DNA of 64,000 bases from the NCBI GenBank assembly GCA_944328445.1, contig CALVHO010000006.1, positions 27,384 to 91,383 on the forward strand, read 5' to 3'. Each line of letters starts with the position of its first letter. Position 1 is the stretch's first letter. Below, piece after piece: positions 55,666-63,885 of this stretch. A program made the translations under genes and the position numbers. Below the pieces are notes generated by a model. The model saw nothing but the letters and a program-made list of their open reading frames with translations, searched no databases and was not told the origin of the DNA. Origin of the DNA: an uncultured Clostridia bacterium. GTDB taxonomy: Bacteria > Bacillota > Clostridia > Christensenellales > Borkfalkiaceae.

Positions 55666-55989
55666 TTAAGGTTCCTTCACGAACCAATCGATCGCATACG
55701 GCAGGCTGCTATCTAGCGAGCGCGAACGACGGTTGACGGACAGCGCGACGAACTCCGCGCCCTCCGCCCCCTCCACGCCCGTATAGGCCGAGAGCTTGTA
55801 TTCAAAGCGGCCGCCTTCCTCCCCGCGCCAGTCCGTGGCGCATGCGCGGCCGCGCACGATGGCGGAAACGGAAAGATCCGCATACGTTTTATCCCGCCCG
55901 ATGGCGCGGTAGCCGAGCCGACGCAGCCGCCCGCGCACCGCGCGCCGACCGCCGCACATAAGGATCCGTTCCAACTGTTCCGCATCCAT
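55666..55989 (-). CDS. Unknown 107-aa protein
   Basis: Not recognised. Arg-rich N-terminus (MCGGRRAVRGRLRRLGYRAIG), no membrane helix, otherwise mixed alpha/beta. GGAG ribosome site before ATG 55989. Lies between aroH-cmk and plsC on the same strand. Confidence 0.6.
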   Translation of the reverse strand: MDAEQLERILMCGGRRAVRGRLRRLGYRAIGRDKTYADLSVSAIVRGRACATDWRGEEGGRFEYKLSAYTGVEGAEGAEFVALSVNRRSRSLDSSLPYAIDWFVKEP

Positions 55990-56026
55990 GTTTATCTCCG
56001 CGGCGCGCGAAAGAACTTCCGCGCCT

Positions 56027-57028
56027 TCATACCTTTTCCTGGATCTTGCAAAGGACGGCGGAAACGACCTGCTCGACGGTGAGGCAGGACGTGTCGATCA
56101 GCACGGCGTCGTCGGCTCTGCGCAGCGGGGAAAATTCACGGGTGGAATCGTTGCGGTCGCGCTCCTCGATCTCCTGCTGCAACGCGGCAAGGTCCACCGC
56201 AAAGCCCTTGGCGCGCAGCTCGTCGTAGCGGCGCTTCGCTCGCACCTCGCTTGACGCGGTGATGAAAAACTTGAACTCCGCATCGGGCAGCACGAACGAG
56301 CCGATGTCACGCCCGTCCAGCACCAAAGAGCGCTCGGCGGCGATCTCCCGCTGCAAGGCCACCATCTTCTCCCGCACGCAGCGCAGCGCGGAAACGCGGG
56401 AGGCGGCCATCGAAACTTCGGGGCGGCGGATCTCTTCGGAAACGTCGCGCCCGTCCAGGACCGTCCGCTGCGCGCCGTTTTCGTATTCGATCTTCAAATC
56501 GAGCCCCTGCATGACGGGCGCCACGGCCTCCTCGGTCACGGGCAGGCCCGCCGCGCTGACTTTGAGCGCGCAGGCGCGGTACATCGCGCCCGTATCCAGG
56601 TACAGGATGTTGAGGCGCGCGGCCAAAAGTTTTGCCACCGTGCTCTTGCCGCTGCCCGAAGGCCCGTCCAGCGCGACGGCGAATTTTTTGAGGTCTTTGC
56701 GCAGACCCGCGGCGCCGCGCAGGTAGACGTGCCGCACCCGCCCCTCACCTTCGGCCATTACCAGCACGCGGATGCAAAGGGGCAGCGAACCGTCGATGAC
56801 GGGCTCGGCGGCCGAAAAGAGCGCGGGCCGCACAAACCCCGCCTCGCGCGCCGCCTTGGCGGGATAGAGCGAACGGATGTCCGCCGTGTTGGAAAAGAGG
56901 ATGAAGAGGATATCCTCTTCCCGCAGCGCGTTGGCCGCGGCGATCTCCTGCAACAGTTCTTTTACGGCGGCGCGGATGGCCGCGGGTTCGTCCGCGGGGA
57001 CCGTCGTCGCGCCTCGGATGGCTCTCAT
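56027..57028 (-). CDS. cmk: Chorismate mutase (AroH type) fused to cytidylate kinase
   Basis: 333 aa. Residues 1-112 match the AroH trimeric chorismate mutase: MRAIRGATTV start, PAKAAREAGF (Arg61), AAEPVIDG (Glu75), LCIRVLV (Arg87) and RHVYLRG (Tyr102), so the active-site set looks complete. Residues 115-333 are CMP kinase: P-loop ALDGPSGSGKST (122-130), LYLDTGAMYRA, LDGRDIGSFVLPDAEFKFF and RDRNDSTREFSPL. One reading frame with no stop between, so a true fusion. AGGAGG ribosome site; own promoter at 57046. Confidence 0.92.
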   Translation of the reverse strand: MRAIRGATTVPADEPAAIRAAVKELLQEIAAANALREEDILFILFSNTADIRSLYPAKAAREAGFVRPALFSAAEPVIDGSLPLCIRVLVMAEGEGRVRHVYLRGAAGLRKDLKKFAVALDGPSGSGKSTVAKLLAARLNILYLDTGAMYRACALKVSAAGLPVTEEAVAPVMQGLDLKIEYENGAQRTVLDGRDVSEEIRRPEVSMAASRVSALRCVREKMVALQREIAAERSLVLDGRDIGSFVLPDAEFKFFITASSEVRAKRRYDELRAKGFAVDLAALQQEIEERDRNDSTREFSPLRRADDAVLIDTSCLTVEQVVSAVLCKIQEKV

Positions 57029-57045
57029 AATTCCCTCCTTGCGGC

Positions 57046-57073
57046 AATATATGTCTGGCATAGTACTATGCAA
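57046..57073 (-). promoter_or_regulatory. Promoter of aroH-cmk
   Basis: Minus strand TTGCAT (57068-57073), 16 bp, TATATT (57046-57051). It partly overlaps the 3' end of the flavoprotein gene region. Confidence 0.6.
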
Positions 57074-57076
57074 ACG

Positions 57077-58300
57077 TTAGAATGATGCCGATTTGCCTGC
57101 AATATACCCCGTGGTAAAGGCCGTTTGCAGGTTGTAGCCGCCCGTCAAGGCATCGGCGTCGATGACCTCCCCCGCAAAGTAAAGACCCGCCACTTTTTTG
57201 CTCTGCATGGTCTTGGGGTCGAGCTCGCGCACGTCCACCCCGCCCGCCGTGACAATGGCCTCTTCGACGGGGCGCAGGGCCGTGGGCCGCAGCGAAAAAT
57301 GTTTCAACGCATGCACGAGCTTGCGCCTCCCCTCTTTGGTGAGCGAATGCGCGGGCGTGGCGGCCGCAACGCCCGCGCGCGCCAGCACGGAGGCGATCAG
57401 CCGCTGCGGCAGCAACAGCCGCAGGACGGTGCCGAGCTGTTTGTTCTTTTCCTGCGCGAGGTCGCGCAGGATGCGGAGGTCGAGGGTCTCGTCGTCGAGC
57501 GCGGGCTTCAAGTCGATCTCCAAAGCGACGCGGCTAAGGTCGCGTTCGTTGACGAAGCTGGACAAAGACAGTGTGACGGGCCCCGAGATCCCGAAATGGG
57601 CAAAGAGCAGCTCGCCGAAAAAGCTCTGCAAGACCTTTTCCCCTTCCAGGGCGGAGAGGCGCACGTTTTTCAAGGACAGGCCTTGCAAATCGTCCTCGGG
57701 GCGGAAGGCGCAGGCGATGCCGCAGAGCGCCGCTTTCGGCGGCGTGACGGAAAGCCCGAAGCGGCGCGCAAAGGCATACCCGTCCCCCGTGCTGCCCGTC
57801 GCGGGATAGGAGACGCCGCCTGTACAGACGACAACGGCGTCCGCCTCCAAGGCGCGCGCCGAAGTCTGAACGAGGAAGCCCTCCCCCTGCTTTTGCAGGG
57901 AGCGGACCTCTTCCTGAAAACAAAACTCCGCGCCTGCACGGCGGCAGAGCGCTACGAGGCAGCGGGTGACGTCGCTCGCCTTGTCGGAGACGGGAAACAC
58001 GCGCCCGCCGCGCTCCACTTTGAGCGGCACGCCGCCCTCTTCGAGCACGCGCATGGTATCGGCGGGCGAAAAGCGGCGGATGGCGCCGATCAGGAATTTG
58101 CGGCCGTGAACGACGTTTTCGAGAAAACCCTCGGGCGTCGTGTCGTTGGTGACGTTGCAGCGGCCCTTGCCCGTGATGTAGAGCTTTTTGCCCGCCTTTT
58201 CGTTTTTTTCCAGCAGGGTGACGCGCGCCCCGTTCTGTGCCGCCGCCAGGGCGGCCATGAGCCCGGCCGCCCCCGCGCCGATCACTGCGATATGCTTCAT
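57077..58300 (-). CDS. HI0933/BaiN-type FAD-dependent oxidoreductase
   Basis: 407 aa flavoprotein of the HI0933 (YhiN/BaiN) family. FAD site HIAVIGAGAAGLMAALAAAQ, GKKLYITGKGRCNVTN, VVVCTGGVSYPATGSTGDGY, and the C-terminal AGEVIDADALTGGYNLQ are diagnostic. Substrate unknown. Start ATG 58300; ribosome site weak. Confidence 0.9.
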   Translation of the reverse strand: MKHIAVIGAGAAGLMAALAAAQNGARVTLLEKNEKAGKKLYITGKGRCNVTNDTTPEGFLENVVHGRKFLIGAIRRFSPADTMRVLEEGGVPLKVERGGRVFPVSDKASDVTRCLVALCRRAGAEFCFQEEVRSLQKQGEGFLVQTSARALEADAVVVCTGGVSYPATGSTGDGYAFARRFGLSVTPPKAALCGIACAFRPEDDLQGLSLKNVRLSALEGEKVLQSFFGELLFAHFGISGPVTLSLSSFVNERDLSRVALEIDLKPALDDETLDLRILRDLAQEKNKQLGTVLRLLLPQRLIASVLARAGVAAATPAHSLTKEGRRKLVHALKHFSLRPTALRPVEEAIVTAGGVDVRELDPKTMQSKKVAGLYFAGEVIDADALTGGYNLQTAFTTGYIAGKSASF

Positions 58301-58333
58301 GCCATACACCGCACGGGCCGACGATGGCCCGCG

Positions 58334-59749
58334 TTACACGGGATAGACGCCCGTGCCGTCCGCAAGATTTTTATCGACGCCGCTCTTTTGCGCCTTGCGC
58401 CATTTGAAATAATTCAGCGCGACCTGGCCGAACACCGCGTAGGAAAGGACGTCTTCTTCCTGTTCTTCGTACCCTTCGATCTCGGCGCGGAACTGGTCGT
58501 ATTCGGGTTTGAGGTCGTCCGCGGGGCGGTACGTGATGCGCTTTTCCTCGCCGATGCACTTCTTGACGACGGCCGCGCCGGGCTCGGCGGGCAATTTGCC
58601 GTATTCGCCGCGCAACAAACCCTTGAACTCCTTGGTGACCATCTTATAGCGCTCGCCCGCCAGCACGTTGAGCACGGCCTGCGTGCCCACGATCTGGCTG
58701 GACGGCGTCACCAACGGCGGATAACCGCAGTCCTTTCGCACGTTGGGCACTTCGGCAAGCACTTCGCCGAGCTTTTCGGACTTGCCCTGCTGTTTGAGCT
58801 GGGAGATGAGGTTGGAGAGCATCCCGCCGGGCACCTGGTAGATGAGGGCGTTGATGTCAATAGAGAGCACCTTGGGCGAGAGGAAGCCGTCCGCTTTGAG
58901 GCGCTCGGCCACCCCCTTGAAGTGGTTGACGACGGGCAAAAGTTTCTGGATGTCGATGCCCGTATCGTACGGCGTGCCTTTGAGGGTGGCCACCAGCGGC
59001 TCGGTCGCGGGCTGGCTGGTGCCGTTGCCGAGCGGCGAGAGCGCGCAGTCGACGATGTCGGCGCCCGCCTCGATGGCTTTGAGGTTGACCATGTCCCCCG
59101 TGCCCGCCGTGTTGTGGGTGTGCAGGTGGACCTTCGTTTCGGGCTTCAATTCCTTTTTCAGCCGCGAAACGAGGTCGTAGGCCGTGTACGGGAGCAGGAG
59201 GTTGGCCATGTCCTTGATGCAGATGTTGTCCGCCCCCATGCTTTCGAGCTGCTTTGCCAGCTTCACGAAATATTCGGTGGTGTGCACGGGCGAGGTCGTA
59301 TAGCTGATGGCCGCCTCGCACACGCCGCCGTATTTTTTGATGGCCTTCATCGACGTTTCGAGGTTGCGCGGGTCGTTGAGCGCGTCGAACACGCGGACGA
59401 TGCCCACGCCGTTTTCGATGGACTTGGCCACGAATTTTTCCACCACGTCGTCGGCGTAGTGGCGGTACCCGAGCAAGTTCTGTCCGCGCAGGAGCATCTG
59501 GATGGGCGTCTTTTTCAGATACTTTTTCAGCGTGCGCAGGCGCTCCCACGGGTCCTCGTTCAAAAAGCGCAGGCAGGTATCGAAGGTCGCCCCGCCCCAC
59601 GCTTCCAAAGAATAGTAGCCGATCTCGTCGAGCTGCGACAAGACGGGCACCATCTCCTCGGTGCGCATGCGCGTCGCCGCCTGCGACTGGTGCGCATCCC
59701 GCAAGATGGTATCGGTGATCATGACTTTTTTAGCCTTCTGCTCAGCCAT
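58334..59749 (-). CDS. oadA: Oxaloacetate decarboxylase alpha / 5S-type carboxyltransferase
   Basis: 471 aa TIM-barrel biotin-dependent carboxyltransferase without its own biotin domain. Seen: ITDTILRDAHQSQAATRM, the GATFDTCLRFLNEDPWERL loop, IKDMANLLLP (with carbamylated-Lys position KDM), and VHLHTHNTAGTG with metal His pair. It would move CO2 between biotin on the separate carrier and oxaloacetate/pyruvate. Last gene of the decarboxylase operon; a 16 bp palindromic hairpin lies in front of it. Confidence 0.93.
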   Translation of the reverse strand: MAEQKAKKVMITDTILRDAHQSQAATRMRTEEMVPVLSQLDEIGYYSLEAWGGATFDTCLRFLNEDPWERLRTLKKYLKKTPIQMLLRGQNLLGYRHYADDVVEKFVAKSIENGVGIVRVFDALNDPRNLETSMKAIKKYGGVCEAAISYTTSPVHTTEYFVKLAKQLESMGADNICIKDMANLLLPYTAYDLVSRLKKELKPETKVHLHTHNTAGTGDMVNLKAIEAGADIVDCALSPLGNGTSQPATEPLVATLKGTPYDTGIDIQKLLPVVNHFKGVAERLKADGFLSPKVLSIDINALIYQVPGGMLSNLISQLKQQGKSEKLGEVLAEVPNVRKDCGYPPLVTPSSQIVGTQAVLNVLAGERYKMVTKEFKGLLRGEYGKLPAEPGAAVVKKCIGEEKRITYRPADDLKPEYDQFRAEIEGYEEQEEDVLSYAVFGQVALNYFKWRKAQKSGVDKNLADGTGVYPV

Positions 59750-59788
59750 GCAATTCCTCCTGAAAATCGATCCTGCACCCGCTCATGA

Positions 59789-59804
59789 GCGGGCGGTGTT
59801 CATG
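59789..59804. promoter_or_regulatory. Palindromic hairpin between oadB and oadA
   Basis: CCCGCTCATGAGCGGG, perfect 16 bp palindrome in the 69 bp spacer. No U tract, so more likely an RNA stability or processing element than a terminator. Confidence 0.4.
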
Positions 59805-59818
59805 AACAAACAAACCCG

Positions 59819-61297
59819 TCATCCGCCGAAACAGGCGAGCAGGAAGCCCGCCGCCACAGCCGAGCCGATGACGCCCGCCACGTTCGGGCCCATCGCGTGC
59901 ATCAGCAAGTGGTTGTTCGGGTCCTCTTCGCGCCCCACGTCCTCGGAGATGCGCGCCGCCATGGGCACGGCCGAAACGCCCGCGGATCCGATCAGCGGGT
60001 TGATCTTGCCGCCCGAGATCTTGTTCATGACCTTGGCCATCAACAGCCCGCCGACGGTGCCGAAGCAGAAGGCGAACAGGCCGAGCGCGATGATGTAGAG
60101 CGTTTGCACCTGCAAGAAGGTGGTGCCCACCGCCTTGCAGCCGACGGAAACGCCCAAAAAGATGGTGATGGTGTTCATCAGCCCGTTCTGCGCCTGCGAG
60201 GAGAGCCTGCCCACGACGCCGCTTTCGCGCATCAGGTTGCCCAGCATCAGCATGCCCAAAAGCGGGATGGCGTCGGGCAGCAGCAGCCCCACCACCAGCG
60301 TGACGAGCAGCGGGAAGATGATCTTTTCGATCTTGGAAACTTCGCGCAGCTGCTTCATCTTGATGGCGCGTTCCTTTTTGGTCGTCATCAGCTTCATGAT
60401 CGGTCGCTGGATGATGGGGATGAGCGCCATGTACGAATAGGCCGCGATGGCGATGGTCGCCAAGAGGTCGTGGCTGGTAAAGGACGAGAGCTGCTGGGTC
60501 AGGTAGATGGCCGTCGGCCCGTCCGCGCCGCCGATGATGCCGATGGAGGCAGCAGCCGCCGCGTCAAAGCCGAGCAGCACCGCGCCCACAAAGGTCAAAA
60601 ACACGCCGAACTGCGCCGCCGCGCCGATGAGCATGCTCTTGGGGTTGGCGATCAGCGGGCCGAAGTCGGTCATGGCGCCGATACCCATGAAGATGAGCGG
60701 CGGGTAGATGACGTTTTCGACGCCGAAGTACAGGTACCAGAGCAGTCCGCGGTCGGTCACGTCCATATACTTATGACTGATGACCAAAGCGTCGCTGGCG
60801 AAGGTCGTCACGCCGTTTTCGACGGCGCCCTCCACAAAGCCTTGCAGCGTGTACAGGTGGGTGAACTGCGCGTCGAGGACGAGCGTGGATGCGTTGCCCG
60901 CCGCCAGGGACGCGAAGTCCGCGTAATAGGTCAGCGTGTTGGTGGCGGCGTCCAGATACCCGTCGCGCACGTAGATGAGGGCGCCGCTCGCGTTGTGCAT
61001 GTACACCGCCGCATATTCGAGCGCGCCGCCGTTGGTCGTGCCGACGGAAAGGGATGTATCCGGCGTTTCGTAGCGGCCCCATACGATGTTCTGCGCGCCC
61101 GGGATGTTGATGATGAACATGCCGAAAGCGATGGGCAGCAACAGGAGCGGCTCAAATTTTTTGACGATGGCCAGATACATCAACACGAAGGAGACGGCAA
61201 GCATCACGTAGTTTTCCCACGCGCCGTTTGCCAGGCCCGACGCCTCCCACAAGTTGGTGAAGATCTCGCCGATGTTGATCAGTAGATTTGCCTGCAT
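59819..61297 (-). CDS. oadB: Sodium-translocating decarboxylase beta subunit with a large insertion
   Basis: 492 aa, about 110 more than normal OadB/GcdB. Membrane core is intact: IYPPLIFMGIGAMTDFGPLI with its key Asp, GIIGGADGPTAIYLT, and GSAGVSAVPMAARISED. The extra part lies at about residues 70-183 between TM2 (LLLPIAFGMFIIN) and the GLLWYLYFGVENVIYPP region, is hydrophilic with Thr/Ala/Tyr, and should face outside. Couples decarboxylation of carboxybiotin to sodium export. ATG 61297 follows GGTGG. Confidence 0.93.
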   Translation of the reverse strand: MQANLLINIGEIFTNLWEASGLANGAWENYVMLAVSFVLMYLAIVKKFEPLLLLPIAFGMFIINIPGAQNIVWGRYETPDTSLSVGTTNGGALEYAAVYMHNASGALIYVRDGYLDAATNTLTYYADFASLAAGNASTLVLDAQFTHLYTLQGFVEGAVENGVTTFASDALVISHKYMDVTDRGLLWYLYFGVENVIYPPLIFMGIGAMTDFGPLIANPKSMLIGAAAQFGVFLTFVGAVLLGFDAAAAASIGIIGGADGPTAIYLTQQLSSFTSHDLLATIAIAAYSYMALIPIIQRPIMKLMTTKKERAIKMKQLREVSKIEKIIFPLLVTLVVGLLLPDAIPLLGMLMLGNLMRESGVVGRLSSQAQNGLMNTITIFLGVSVGCKAVGTTFLQVQTLYIIALGLFAFCFGTVGGLLMAKVMNKISGGKINPLIGSAGVSAVPMAARISEDVGREEDPNNHLLMHAMGPNVAGVIGSAVAAGFLLACFGG

Positions 61298-61309
61298 GGA
61301 CACCACCCG

Positions 61310-61666
61310 TCAGCCGATCACGGCAAGCAATGTGTTGGTCTCGACGTTGTTGCCGACCGCGGTCTTGAACGAAACTTTCCCCGCGACGGGCGCCGTGATG
61401 TCGTTGTCCATCTTCATGGCTTCGAGCACGAGGATGGGCTGGTCCTTTTTGACGGTATCCCCCTCGCCCACGAGAAATTTTTTGATGAGCCCGGGGAAGG
61501 GCGAAAGCACTTTTTCGCCGCCCGCGGGAGCGGCGGGAGCGGCCGCGGGGGCCGCGGCAGGAGCGGCAGAAACGGCGGGGGCCGCCTGCACGGGCGCGCC
61601 GTCCGTCACTTCTTCGACGCCGACTTCGTAGCTCTTTCCTTCGATGGTGATCACAAATTTACGCAT
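61310..61666 (-). CDS. Biotin carrier protein of the decarboxylase
   Basis: 118 aa: short N-terminal beta segment, an Ala/Pro-rich hinge (about residues 28-50), then a biotinyl domain with the lysine in LVLEAMKMDNDI. Carries CO2 from the carboxyltransferases to the membrane beta subunit. AGGAG ribosome site, ATG 61666. Confidence 0.93.
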   Translation of the reverse strand: MRKFVITIEGKSYEVGVEEVTDGAPVQAAPAVSAAPAAAPAAAPAAPAGGEKVLSPFPGLIKKFLVGEGDTVKKDQPILVLEAMKMDNDITAPVAGKVSFKTAVGNNVETNTLLAVIG

Positions 61667-61680
61667 TTTGCTCTTCTCCT

Positions 61681-62037
61681 TCAATATAACCGTTTTATCC
61701 GTTTGACTTTGAATTCACAGGTGCTGTTTTCACTTTCCAGATAGGCGGCGAGGGCGGCCATGACGGCCACGCGCTCGGCCTCGCCGATGCCCTCCTCTCC
61801 TTCCGCATCCTCCGCAGGCTGCGAAAGATCCGCTTTGGCGGCATGGGCGGCGAATTTCTCCTCCGCCTTTTTGGTGGCCTTGCCCACCGCCCAGACGATG
61901 GCGATGAGGATGACGATCCCCAAAAAGGTGACGGCAAACCCGATCAGGGCGTACAGGAGCGCCTCAGCAAAATTATCGAAATAGTGAACGACCTTCCCGC
62001 CTTCGGTGACAGGATACATCAGCAAACCGTTCAGCAT
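61681..62037 (-). CDS. Decarboxylase gamma subunit (OadG-like)
   Basis: 118 aa with one membrane helix (about 20-45, LLYALIGFAVTFLGIVILIAI) and a charged C-terminal part that ends in Arg/Lys-rich residues. Layout and position between carboxyltransferase and biotin carrier fit OadG, which assembles the complex and helps hold zinc. GAGGTG ribosome site before ATG 62037. Confidence 0.85.
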   Translation of the reverse strand: MLNGLLMYPVTEGGKVVHYFDNFAEALLYALIGFAVTFLGIVILIAIVWAVGKATKKAEEKFAAHAAKADLSQPAEDAEGEEGIGEAERVAVMAALAAYLESENSTCEFKVKRIKRLY

Positions 62038-62045
62038 CGCGCACC

Positions 62046-63434
62046 TCACTTCAACAGCATCTGCAAGGATGCGATCAGGTACTGCCGCACGAACTGCGGT
62101 TCGATGATGTTATCGACGTAGCCGTTTTTGGCCGCATGGACGGGATCGGAATTTTCCTCGGCGTATTTGGCGGCCAGTTTGGCCTTGTCTGCCTTGGTCT
62201 CGGCGGCGAACTCGATCTCGGCGCCCGCCGCGCCCGAAAAGAGGGCGATCTTCGCGTCCGCGAAGGCGTAGACGTAATCGAAGCCCATCGACTTGGCTGC
62301 AAACAGCGTATAGCCGAGCCCCACCGCTTCCTTGTAGACGACGGCCACTTTGGCGTTGTCAATGAGGCCGTAGCTCTCGACGAGGTCGGCGATGCAGCGC
62401 ATGACGGGACTGTTCGCCGTCTCCATGTCGGGGCGGACGCCGCGCGCGTTCACGAAGGTCACGAAAGGCAGGTCGTAATAGGCGGCGAATTTGACGAGCG
62501 AAGTCACCTTCATGACTTTCTGCGCGTCGAGCAGCACGCCCTCGTCGCCGTCAAAGACGACGGCCGCGGCCGCGATGCCGCCGATGCGGCCGAGCAGGCA
62601 GCGCACGTCGGGCGCGCAGGAAGCGCCGAACTCGACGGGTTTTCCGCCGTCGAACACCGCCGCGATGAGCGCGTCACCGCTGCACTTTTTGTTCAGCTGC
62701 GGGAAGGCTTTGTTGAGGTCGCTGCCGTCCTCCTCGACGGCGGCGCTGTATTCGGGCAGCAGCCCGAGGATGTCGCGGATGCTGCCGCGGACCTCGGCCA
62801 AGTTTTTGGGCGTGAAGGAGACGAGGTTGCTCCCCGCAAGGGCGGCGGCCCCGCCCACTTCTTCCTTGGGCAGGTTTTTACCGCTCTTGGCGGCGATGAC
62901 GAGCGGGCTGTCCGCCGCCAAGACGCCGCCTTTGAGGAAGTAGGTGAAATCGGCGCACGCCGCCAGCAATGCGGCCTGGCCGTAGACCTCCCCTTCGACG
63001 ACCGCGAACTGCGGCACCACGCCGCGCAGCGCGGCCGCCTTGGCCAGCACTGCGGCGAGCCCTTCGAGCACGGTCACACCCTCGCCGATCTGCACGCCGA
63101 GGCTGTGCAGGATGTAGAGGACGGGCGTGGAATTTTTTTCCGCCAGTTCCAGGCAGCGCACGATCTTGGCGCAATTTTCGCGGCTGACCCCGCCGTGCAG
63201 CACGGCAAAGTTCTGCGCCGCCACGTAGACGGGATAGCCGTCGACGGTGGCAAAGCCGGTGACCACGCCTTCGCCCGCGGCCTCTTCGTCGTAAAAATCG
63301 TTTTTGGAAAAACTGAACCCGGAAAGCTCGACAAAGCTGTCTGCATCGACGATGGCAGACAGCGTTTGACGGATCCCGTGCTCCGCTTCCAACACGCGGG
63401 TGCGGCGCTTTTGCAGCAAACCGATCTTGTCCAT
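62046..63434 (-). CDS. Acyl-CoA carboxyltransferase (MmdA/12S-like) domain protein
   Basis: 462 aa, two crotonase-like carboxyltransferase halves. The N half (GEGVVTGFATVDGYPVYVAA, NFAVLHGGVS, SLGVQIGEGV) and C half (PFVTFVNARGVRPD) are recognisable but diverged: the usual SGGARIQEG reads SLGVQIGEG and the glycine pair after it reads GEVYGQAALLAAC. It may have altered substrate choice. Together with oadA the operon has both a 12S-type and 5S-type carboxyltransferase. GGGAGGT ribosome site, ATG 63434. Confidence 0.85.
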   Translation of the reverse strand: MDKIGLLQKRRTRVLEAEHGIRQTLSAIVDADSFVELSGFSFSKNDFYDEEAAGEGVVTGFATVDGYPVYVAAQNFAVLHGGVSRENCAKIVRCLELAEKNSTPVLYILHSLGVQIGEGVTVLEGLAAVLAKAAALRGVVPQFAVVEGEVYGQAALLAACADFTYFLKGGVLAADSPLVIAAKSGKNLPKEEVGGAAALAGSNLVSFTPKNLAEVRGSIRDILGLLPEYSAAVEEDGSDLNKAFPQLNKKCSGDALIAAVFDGGKPVEFGASCAPDVRCLLGRIGGIAAAAVVFDGDEGVLLDAQKVMKVTSLVKFAAYYDLPFVTFVNARGVRPDMETANSPVMRCIADLVESYGLIDNAKVAVVYKEAVGLGYTLFAAKSMGFDYVYAFADAKIALFSGAAGAEIEFAAETKADKAKLAAKYAEENSDPVHAAKNGYVDNIIEPQFVRQYLIASLQMLLK

Positions 63435-63474
63435 AATACCTCCCCGAAATGTGATTGGAAATCTATTCCTGCTT

Positions 63475-63503
63475 ATTATAAACGATTTGCAAAAAAAAAG
63501 CAA
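63475..63503 (-). promoter_or_regulatory. Promoter of the decarboxylase operon
   Basis: Minus strand TTGCTT (63498-63503), 17 bp, TATAAT (63475-63480). Leader about 40 nt. The spacer from 63435 to 63712 has no gene; besides this and the opposing promoter at 63604 I see nothing in it. Confidence 0.8.
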
Positions 63504-63603
63504 TGTCCTTGCCCGAAAATTGTTCACAAAACCGCCATATTTTTTGGGCGTGAACGTCCGCATTTTCAATTTCAACAAAAAACGGGAACGCGCAAAAAAG
63601 CAG

Positions 63604-63632
63604 TTGCATTTTTGCCGCGCGTGTAGTACAAT
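63604..63632 (+). promoter_or_regulatory. Promoter upstream of the tRNA-like tandem
   Basis: TTGCAT (63604-63609), 17 bp, TACAAT (63627-63632), same type as the housekeeping promoters here. TSS near 63639, about 74 nt before the first tRNA-like gene. Confidence 0.7.
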
Positions 63633-63712
63633 AAATAGGCATTGCGGGCGCACGCTCCCCCCACGGCCGGGCGCTTGCCTGCCGAAGAAAATGCAAACCG
63701 AATGCGTTTTAC

Positions 63713-63838
63713 GCTTCCGTAGTTCAATGGATATAACAGCCCGCACCTTCGGGGCCGTTGTGGGTTCGCGCGAGGGCGCAGCCCGACGCTCAGCCGAGGG
63801 GACCCCTTAGGGGTTTCGGCTGATACCCGCCGGGATGC
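63713..63838 (+). pseudogene. tRNA-Arg-like gene interrupted in the T loop (degenerate copy)
   Basis: Starts GCTTCCGTAGTTCAATGGATATAAC, like a tRNA acceptor and D arm. The T stem GTGGG (63760-63764) pairs with CCCGC (63826-63830) if 54 nt (63769-63822) are removed, giving loop TTCGATA. The acceptor 3' side CGGGATGC pairs with GCTTCCG through one bulge. Defects: D stem mismatch, G-G at the base of the anticodon loop, A instead of U33, no CCA. Probably non-functional; compare the better copy at 63886. Confidence 0.5.
63769..63822 (+). repeat. 54-nt structured insertion, copy 1
   Basis: Identical to 63942-63995. Holds a bulged hairpin with GAGG loop, then a two-part hairpin: CAGCCGA/TCGGCTG enclosing CCCC-TTA-GGGG. 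The insert ends exactly with that stem. Confidence 0.75.
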
Positions 63839-63885
63839 GGGCGCCGCTTGTGCGGCGGCCGCGGCGGGAATCGTGCAATAAATAT

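Noticed and set aside
63769..63822. Group I or group II intron in the tRNA-like genes
   Set aside because: 54 nt is far too short for a catalytic core and no P7 or domain V-like sequence is present; an archaeal-type spliced intron would need a bulge-helix-bulge and endonuclease not known in bacteria.
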